Below are positions 1 to 6,000 of a stretch of DNA of 10,858 nt, piece after piece (positions within the stretch are counted from its first letter, which is position 1; every line of letters begins with the position of its first letter). Source of the DNA: Halobacteriales archaeon QH_10_67_13 (GTDB taxonomy: Archaea; Halobacteriota; Halobacteria; Halobacteriales; Haloarculaceae); contig PXQL01000030.1 in the NCBI GenBank assembly GCA_003021335.1, forward strand, positions 1 to 10,858, given 5' to 3'. The position numbers and the translations under genes were made by a program. A model generated the notes under the pieces. It saw only the letters and a list, made by a program, of their open reading frames with translations, was not told the DNA's origin and searched no databases.

Positions 1-99
1 GTGCTCGTCGAACACGTCGTAGGTCGGCAGCAGTCGCTTGGCGTAGGTGGCCGCGATCGCGCCGTCGACCAGCACCGTCGCGGTGTTGTGAAGCGGCGG
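1..99. repeat. 99-base exact direct repeat, copy A
   Basis: Bases 1-99 are identical to 522-620, and the two copies diverge at base 100 (a) versus 621 (g). The left limit of this copy cannot be seen because it begins at the window edge. On the minus strand it encodes the HNTATV...DVFDEH segment of the amidohydrolase. See copy B and the related finding. Confidence 0.95.
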
Positions 100-521
100 A
101 CCGGGCCCGGGCGCCTCGCGGGCGGCCGGGTGGTCCCTTCGACGGGAACCTCCAAGACGGTCAGGTCCGGCTCGAAGCCGGCCGTGCGGGCCGCGATCGC
201 GCCGTCGGCGGCCAGAAGCGAGTGCCCGTCAAAGAGCAGATCGTCGTTGCCCCCGACCTGGTTGACGAACGCGACCGGCGTCTCGGTGCGCGCGGCGTGG
301 GTCGCGAACCGCCGCTCCCGGCGGGCTGGCTTGCCGAGGCTGAACGGGCTCGCGGAGGGCGTGACGATCAGGTCGGCATCGAGCTCGGCCAGCGGGTCGG
401 CGGCGTGGCGGCGGCGGCCGGTCACCTCGGCGTCGTGCCAGGCGTCCTCACAGACGCTCAACCCGACTGTCGCGCCGGCCACGGTCACCGTCGCCGGCTC
501 GTCGCCGGGGTCGAAGTACCG

Positions 522-620
522 GTGCTCGTCGAACACGTCGTAGGTCGGCAGCAGTCGCTTGGCGTAGGTGGCCGCGATCGCGCCGTCGACCAGCACCGTC
601 GCGGTGTTGTGAAGCGGCGG
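522..620. repeat. 99-base exact direct repeat, copy B
   Basis: Second copy of the repeat at 1-99, an offset of 521 bases. It lies inside the broken amidohydrolase, where the N-terminal fragment and the glutaminase core are joined out of frame. The right end coincides with a GC-rich run (gcggcgggcggc) that could have promoted recombination or mis-joining. Confidence 0.95.
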
Positions 621-817
621 GCGGCCTCGTCGATCGCCCGCTCAAGCTGTGCGGCGTTGCCGTCGACGTCCCCGACGGTCGGGTCGTGCTGTGCCAGGGC
701 GAGGCGCAGACTCTGTGTCATCTACCGGAAAGAGGGTACCCACGAACAAAAGCGTGTCCGGCCGGGCTGGGACTCACTACGTCTCGCCGGGCGGCCACCA
801 CGGGAAACGGCCGGGAG

Positions 818-1018
818 TCACCCGAGCAGCCCCAGGTCCTCGGCGACGAGGTCGGCCAGCTGCTCTCTCAGCGCGGGGTCGACGCGGGCGACCTCGCAGC
901 CGTCGTGGAGCTGCTCGTTGTGTCTCTCGACGCTCTCGCCGACCCGCGAGAGCGGGACCGCGGTCTCTGTCTCGCACTCGGGACAGCGGACGGGAACGGT
1001 CGGCTCGTCGTCGCTCAT
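818..1018 (-). CDS. Small putative zinc-binding protein, 66 residues
   Basis: Acidic haloarchaeal-type small protein of unknown function. After an unstructured start (MSDDEPTVPV) it has a knuckle C12-P-E-C15, then H33, H38 and C41 (ERHNEQLHDGC), a spacing that could bind one zinc ion. The C-terminus (residues 46-66) looks helical and leucine-rich. No membrane segment or signal is visible. The ATG at 1018 is the natural start because homology-like composition begins there. It lies between a tRNA-like element upstream and the broken amidohydrolase downstream, all on the same strand, so it may be the tail of the tyrS transcript. Longer overlapping frames on both strands here lack protein-like composition. 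The zinc role is inferred only from the Cys/His pattern. Confidence 0.75.
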   Translation of the reverse strand: MSDDEPTVPVRCPECETETAVPLSRVGESVERHNEQLHDGCEVARVDPALREQLADLVAEDLGLLG

Positions 1019-1087
1019 CGCCGATCGTAGGCGAGGCGCCGGCTTGACCGTTGTGCTCGTCCGGAGTCGACTCCCGAAAGAAGCGAG

Positions 1088-1144
1088 TGCCCCGGCCGGG
1101 ATTCAGCTTGGAAGGCTCAGGTCCTACCACTAGACCACCGGCGC
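1088..1144 (-). tRNA. Degenerate tRNA-Gly (anticodon UCC), internally truncated
   Basis: Reading the minus strand from 1144, the acceptor 5' side is GCGCCGG, followed by TG, a D-arm (GTCT AGTGGTA GGAC) and an anticodon arm with loop CTTCCAA, giving anticodon TCC. After GCT the sequence goes straight to GAATCCCGG, the T-loop end and 3' half of the T-stem, then CCGGGGC A. About 14 nt are missing: the end of the anticodon stem, the variable loop and the 5' half of the T-stem. The total is 57 nt instead of about 71. The 3' acceptor strand also has one mismatch (CCGGGGC instead of CCGGCGC). As it stands it cannot fold a normal T-arm. It is a remnant, or an assembly or sequencing deletion in a real gene. 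Confidence 0.7.
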
Positions 1145-1169
1145 GCACGTTATCAAACCGCCGAGCGGG

Positions 1170-1862
1170 TCAGAAAAGTTTCGTTTCTCGGTCCCCGCAG
1201 TCCCCGGCCCGGACGATCCCGTAGCAGTTGCCACTCGAAACTGTGGTCTCAAGGACCGCGAGCGGGCTCGCGGCGAGATCGCGCTCGAACTCGGCTGGAT
1301 CGTACACGTGGTAGAACCGCGGTACCGTCTCGCCGTCCGGGAGTGTCCAGGGGACGGTGGTGTCGAATCCCTCGCCGTCCGTGTCTTCGAACCGCTCGTG
1401 GGTGCTGCTCCAGGCGCTGATAAGGGCCGTTCCCCCGGGCGCGAGGGCGCGCTCCAGCTCGGCCAGGCTGGCGAGCCGACGCCGGCGGTCGGGGAGGTGA
1501 TGTACGGTTGCGACGTACACCGCGAGATCGACCGCGTCGGTCGCCACGCCGAGCGCGGCGGCGTCGGCCTGGATCAGCCCCGCCTCGGGGACCGTCCCCC
1601 GAGTCACCCCGAGCAGTCGGCGGCTCAGGTCGACGGCCAACACTCGGGAAACTCGATCCGCGAGCACGGCAGCGTGTCTGCCGTTCCCGCAGCCGAGATC
1701 AAGCCCAACCGTTCCGTCCCGCCCGTCGAGAAAATCTTCGACCTCGGGCCAGGGAGAGACCCGCGTTGCTGAGAAGTGCTCGGCGATCCGGTCGTAGACC
1801 GCCCGGGTCCGCGCGCGACGGCGGTCGATCCCCTCCTCGGGCGACTCGGGGTCAGTCGTCAC
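1170..1862 (-). CDS. Trm9/ALKBH8-like SAM-dependent tRNA methyltransferase
   Basis: Class I SAM methyltransferase, 230 residues. It resembles yeast Trm9, which methylates carboxymethyluridine at wobble U34 of tRNA. Family signature near the start: VYDRIAEHFSATRVSPWPEV (22-41), matching the Trm9 pattern of IAxHFSxTR followed by PWP. The SAM-binding motif I is GLDLGCGNG (53-61), with D78 (AVDLS) and D100 (QAD) as further cofactor contacts, VATVHHLPDRRRR (117-129), APGGTALISAW (141-151), VPWTLP (170-175) and FYHVY (183-187). The start is a GTG at 1862 that overlaps the end of tyrS by 11 nt, so the two are translationally coupled. In eukaryotes, and in studied archaea, Trm9 needs the zinc protein Trm112; no Trm112 is recognised here. 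Family assignment is strong. The exact tRNA substrate is inference, since other small-molecule methyltransferases share the fold. Confidence 0.88.
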   Translation of the reverse strand: MTTDPESPEEGIDRRRARTRAVYDRIAEHFSATRVSPWPEVEDFLDGRDGTVGLDLGCGNGRHAAVLADRVSRVLAVDLSRRLLGVTRGTVPEAGLIQADAAALGVATDAVDLAVYVATVHHLPDRRRRLASLAELERALAPGGTALISAWSSTHERFEDTDGEGFDTTVPWTLPDGETVPRFYHVYDPAEFERDLAASPLAVLETTVSSGNCYGIVRAGDCGDRETKLF

Positions 1863-2892
1863 CGTAGGTCTCGGGGTAGGCCTCGGCGAGCAGCTCCGGC
1901 CGGTCGGTCAGGGTCGCGCGGACCGGCGCAATCACCTCGTCGACGGCCGCGGCGACCGCGGGCTTGAGATCCGCCGGGTGGAGCCGTCCGTCGAGGAAGG
2001 CCTCCTCGAGGGGCTCGTAGGCCTCGTAGACCAGATCGCCGCCGTACTCCTCTGGCCGTTCGATCACGAACCGCTCGCCGCGCTCTGCAAGCACCGGGAA
2101 GACGAGATACTCGAGATACTCCAAGACGCCGTTGTCCGCGCGCTCGCCGGCCGGACAGTACGCGCCGCCGATCTTCTCCTCGATCGCCTCACGGTCGTCC
2201 GTGAGGTTGACCTTCGAGTCGGCCTCGGAGGCGCTCATCTTTCCGCCGGATAGTCCAGAGAGCAACGGCGCGAACACGCAGGCCGGGGCGTGCCAGCCGT
2301 GCTCGGGCAGCAGCTCGCGGGCGAGCATGTAGATGCCTCGCTGGTCGATCCCGCCGTAGGCGATGTCGGCCTCGAGAGCCCGCACGTCGAGTGACTGCAT
2401 CAGCGGATAAAAGAGCCCGCCGACGGTCGGACTGTCACTCTCGCGGACGACCTCGCTCGCCGCCCGGCGGGACCGGGCCAGGGTCGTCTCGGCTGCCGTG
2501 CGGTACAGCCCGAGTGCGTACTCCTCGCTGAGCTGGAAGTCGGTCCCGCGGACGAACTCGATTGCCTCGGGATCGGCGCCGGCGGCCGCGACCATCGCCT
2601 CGGTCGCCGCCTGGTAGTACCGCGAGCGGGCGTTGAGCAGCTCGTAGGGGCTTTTCTCGTCGTCCAAGTGGGCGTGGAGATCGGCGATCAGCACCGTCAC
2701 GTCGAGCCCGGCGCGCAGGAAGTCGGCGAGCTTGCGGATCGTGGTGAAGTGGCCGATGTGCATCTCGCCGGTCGGGGCGTAGCCGATGTACACCGAGGGG
2801 TCCCCGTCGGCGAGTAACTCCCCGAGTTCGGGCTCCGTGACGACCTCCTCCGTGTAGCGCGTGACCAACGCCTGCCGGTCGGCGGCGTCCAT
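1852..2892 (-). CDS. tyrS: Tyrosyl-tRNA synthetase (archaeal type)
   Basis: Charges tRNA-Tyr with tyrosine in the cytoplasm; 346 residues with the start chosen here. Class I signatures are intact: H45-I-G-H48 in GEMHIGHF and K218-M-S-A-S in GGKMSAS. Tyrosine-pocket residues line up with the Methanocaldococcus enzyme: Y35 (VYIGY), Y162, Q166 and D169 (FYPLMQSLD), then GGIDQR (180-185) and MLARELLP. The C-terminal anticodon-binding part carries RPEEYGGDL and LHPADLKPAV. An upstream ATG at 2943 would add 17 residues, but a TATA-like element lies inside that extension, 26 nt before the ATG at 2892. The inner start giving a leaderless mRNA is therefore preferred. The gene heads an operon with the methyltransferase. 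No key residue is missing. Confidence 0.95.
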   Translation of the reverse strand: MDAADRQALVTRYTEEVVTEPELGELLADGDPSVYIGYAPTGEMHIGHFTTIRKLADFLRAGLDVTVLIADLHAHLDDEKSPYELLNARSRYYQAATEAMVAAAGADPEAIEFVRGTDFQLSEEYALGLYRTAAETTLARSRRAASEVVRESDSPTVGGLFYPLMQSLDVRALEADIAYGGIDQRGIYMLARELLPEHGWHAPACVFAPLLSGLSGGKMSASEADSKVNLTDDREAIEEKIGGAYCPAGERADNGVLEYLEYLVFPVLAERGERFVIERPEEYGGDLVYEAYEPLEEAFLDGRLHPADLKPAVAAAVDEVIAPVRATLTDRPELLAEAYPETYGDD

Positions 2893-2915
2893 GTCGGCTG
2901 TTCGCTCGTCCGGCG

Positions 2916-2921
2916 AATAAA
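2916..2921 (-). promoter_or_regulatory. TATA-like element for tyrS
   Basis: On the minus strand the sequence reads TTTATT, centred about 26 nt upstream of the ATG at 2892, in otherwise GC-rich DNA. This is the usual haloarchaeal promoter position for a leaderless transcript and supports the shorter tyrS start. Confidence 0.6.
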
Positions 2922-3012
2922 TGATGCGGGTTCCGGGGTCCACGGGCGCGAGCGGGACGACCCGGCCGCGGTGACTCCGACATCGGCGGCGTGATCGGGT
3001 TCGATGACCGTC

Positions 3013-3037
3013 GTGACCGGCCGCGACCGCCGGTCAC
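3013..3037. terminator. GC-rich hairpin across the stop codon of the giant surface-protein gene
   Basis: Perfect 9-bp inverted repeat, gtgaccggc (3013-3021) and gccggtcac (3029-3037), with a 7-base loop. The right arm contains the TGA stop of the minus-strand gene at 3034-3036. There is no T-run after it, so it is not a standard archaeal oligo-T terminator. It could be a 3'-end RNA stabiliser or processing site. Confidence 0.4.
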
Positions 3038-6000
3038 TCGTCGTCCTCGCCGATCTGGAGATCCCCCAGGTCGATGTCGATCGGACTGTCGGGGACTCTG
3101 ATCGTTGCGTCGTTGAGGACGGGGTTGACCTCGTTCACTTTGATTCCAACCGTCTCTCGTGCTGCACCGTCGATCGAGGTCACCTTGATCGTCGCGTCCC
3201 GGTTGCCAGCGTCGCCGAACTGGGTGTTCCAGACGAAGGTTGTCTCAGTTGTGTTCCCTCCGTCGATACGCAGGTCCGTACGAACGTCGAGCGGGAACGA
3301 CCCGTCCCCGACGAGCAGTTCAATGTCGACGGTCACCGGCGTCGAGTCGGGGTTTCTCGCCGTTGCGGTGATCTCGATGGCCTGGCCCTCTAACACCGGC
3401 GCGTTCGTCTCGACGATGGTGAGATTAATCGGCGAGACGAGGACGTTCGAGATCGTCCGGTTGGCGTCGTCGGCCTCGATCCTGAGCGTGTACTCGCCGG
3501 CGTTGCTGACATCGGCGAACGTCGAGATATCGCGCGTAGTGCTATCCCCGGCCGCCAGCGAGTCGATCGTCACGGTCCGGCTGTAGCTGACGTTCGATCC
3601 GTCGGTGCTTTCGAGCACCATCCTGACGGGTTGACTGATCGCGGCCCCGCTGCCGGTGTTCTCTAACGTGACCGTCGTATTAAATGGCGTGCCAGCGACC
3701 TGCGAGTCGATGTCCGTCGCGTCGACAGGTGCGGTGATAGCCAGGTTCGGGAACTGTGGCTTGACCGTGACTGTCTCGTCTTGATTGTCGTTGTCGGTCG
3801 CGACGGTAACGGTCTCCGAGGCGTTCGTGCCGTTGACCACGCCGGTCGTCTGCCAGCTGAGATTGACTGCCGGGTTCTGATCGCCCGGATCGAGCGCGAC
3901 GGTCTCCGCATCGACGGTGGTCCCGTCGTATGTCAGCTCCACGACCTGCTTGTCCGAGTTGTTGCCGGTGTTCTCGATCGTCGCGGTGAGGTTGAGCTGT
4001 GCTCCCTCGGCGATCGTGCCGTTGTCGGCGTTTTCGAGGGTGATGTTCTCGATTTTGAAATTAGGACTGGGCGCTTCAATACTGACGTTCTTCACGATAT
4101 CGTCGTCGTCTTCACTCTTGACCAAAATCGTCCTATTTTCGCCGGCCGTTCCTCGTGGGACATCCCACTCAAACGTGACCGTCTTTGCGGGTGGTCCATC
4201 TCCTTCGGCAGGGTCATAGCCATCAATGTTTGTGTCATTAGTATCTTCCAAGACGTTCCCGTCCTGATCGGAGAACAGCCTGATTGACTGTGTCACATCG
4301 TTGGAATTTGTGTTCGTCACTTTCACCTCAACTTCGACCGTACTACCTTCTGTGACCTTCTCTGGGAGGTCAGTGATCTCGACACCAAACTCACCCGCGA
4401 AATCATACTCCCACGCGAACCGCGGGAAGTCCTCGTTGATTATCTCACCGGTTGAACTGTTTATCTCATACACTGGCTGCCAGATGCTCCAGTTGAGATT
4501 TGCCATCGTTCCTTCGGCGTCCTCCCGTGTTACTCCGGGGTACTGCTCGTAGAACTCATCACTTCGGTTAGTTGGCAGCACCTGCGGGCCTTTCATCTTG
4601 TCACGACTGATCTCGATGCTGTTATCATCAACGTTATCGGTACCATCACCGACGTTCGCACGCCCAGAGTAGACGCTATTTCGGATGGTATCGGTTTCTT
4701 CGTCCTCTTCACTTTCACCGATTCGCCCGGCGATTGCTCCCGGTGTTCGGTTCTCGTCAAATGATTCACGCTCCGTTTCATTGTACACGCGTTCTTCGCC
4801 CTCAAGGGTCAGGTTACCGCCCGCCCAGTACATCTGTCGGAGATCACTGGGATTGTTTGAGGTCCAGCCGGCGATGCCTCCAACCGAGGAATTGCCTTTG
4901 ACAGTAGCCGTCGAATAGGCGGTAGAAACATCCGTATCGAAGCCAGTACCGCCGATGATTCCACCGATTCCAAGATTTGGACTTACGTTGTCTTCTTGCC
5001 ACGGGTGTTCGTCGGTATCGTTAATCACGATCGGAGAGTTTCCTACCACTGTCGCGCGCGAAACCAACTGTGAGTTAGCGTCTGCGTCGTGGCCATGGCC
5101 GATGATGCCCCCAACTTGCTGGTATTGTGACTCAACGTAACCATCGACGGACACCTGTTCAACCGTGCCACCAGCACCACCGACTAACCCACCGACCACC
5201 GTCATACCCCAAACCGAGATATTTTTGAGTTTCACCTGCCTGATTTCCGAACCTTTACCGAGGTCACCAGAACCGTCGAACTTGCCGGTAATTGCGAAGA
5301 TACCGACGAATGGCTCATCGTACCGGTCAATGTACATATTTTCGATAGTATGGCCTTGACCGTCGAAAGTCCCGGTAAATGCGTCGCCAGCTTGACCGCC
5401 GCCCTGTTGGCCGATCGGCTCAAAGCCGTCGCCGTCGTTCCAGTTCCTCGTTCCTGAGGCGTCGATGTCGTCGATCATGACGTAATGATCATCAAGTCCG
5501 GCTTCATCGTGGCCATCGATACACTGGAGCTGATCGACGTTTTCGATCTCGTAGGGATCACCCGCGGTACCGCTTCCCTCGTAGCTGACATTAGCGCAGT
5601 CGGGGCCGTCGCGAGTGACGAGGATCTGCTCGCTAACTTTGTCGTCGCCGGTCCGCAGCGTTGCCGTGCCGGTCCTTGGAACGTCTTCGATCTCCAAGTC
5701 ATCGCCGTCGAGTTCGTCGACCGTCTTAGTGGTGTTAGGATCGATAGTGACGGAGACGGTGTCGTTCTCGCTCGTCTCTGAGAACCCGAGCGTGAGGGTT
5801 GGGTTAAGTTCCCGATCGCCTGTGTTCTGGAGAACGATTTTATCCTCCTTGGTCTCGATTTTGTCGTCTTGATCGAGATCCGTTTCTTCGAACTCGTAGT
5901 CGACAATCTCCACCCGAGAGGCAACGTTGACGCTGGTGGTGCGGTTATTATCGCGCGTAGTCACGAACACCTCCGGATTGTCGGCGGCGGTCAGCGACCC

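Larger units (their letters stand above)
1..721 (-). pseudogene. Partial, scrambled glutamine-dependent NAD+ synthetase-type amidohydrolase (carbon-nitrogen hydrolase domain)
   Basis: In intact relatives this domain hydrolyses glutamine and feeds ammonia to NAD+ synthetase. Reading from an ATG at 721, the first 34 residues (MTQSLRLALAQHDPTVGDVD and on to IDEAA) are a typical N-terminus. At 620/621 the sequence jumps out of frame to HNTATVLVDGAIAATYAKR, continuing through LLPTYDVFDEHRYFDPGDEP, the nucleophile motif VCEDAWH, ASPFSLGK, FVNQVGGNDDLLFDG and DLTVLEVPVEG. The catalytic Lys (AKRLLP) and Cys (CED) are present. The roughly 50-residue stretch that should carry the catalytic Glu (family motif PELALTGYPP) is absent. 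At 99/100 the sequence enters a second copy of the HNTATV segment and leaves the window, so the synthetase domain is not seen. As written no full domain can be translated. It is either a pseudogene or an assembly error at a contig end; the family call is firm. Confidence 0.75.

Noticed and set aside
1..620. The direct repeat as an insertion-sequence end or attachment site
   Set aside because: No transposase or integrase is present, and the repeat is simply coding sequence of the amidohydrolase duplicated in direct orientation.
222..1133. 303-residue plus-strand open frame over the amidohydrolase, small protein and tRNA-like region
   Set aside because: It crosses two minus-strand coding regions and the tRNA remnant, and its composition is that of a reverse-complement shadow with no family signal.
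777..1148. 123-residue minus-strand open frame overlapping the 66-residue protein
   Set aside because: It runs through the tRNA-like element and is Arg-rich out-of-frame sequence; the 66-residue frame has the CxxC...HxxC pattern and acidic composition.
2893..2943. 17-residue N-terminal extension of tyrosyl-tRNA synthetase
   Set aside because: The TATA-like TTTATT lies inside it, 26 nt before the inner ATG, so the extension would be upstream of the transcript start.
2435..3037. 200-residue minus-strand frame overlapping tyrS
   Set aside because: Out-of-frame Arg/Gly-rich translation of tyrS, whose own frame holds all catalytic motifs.
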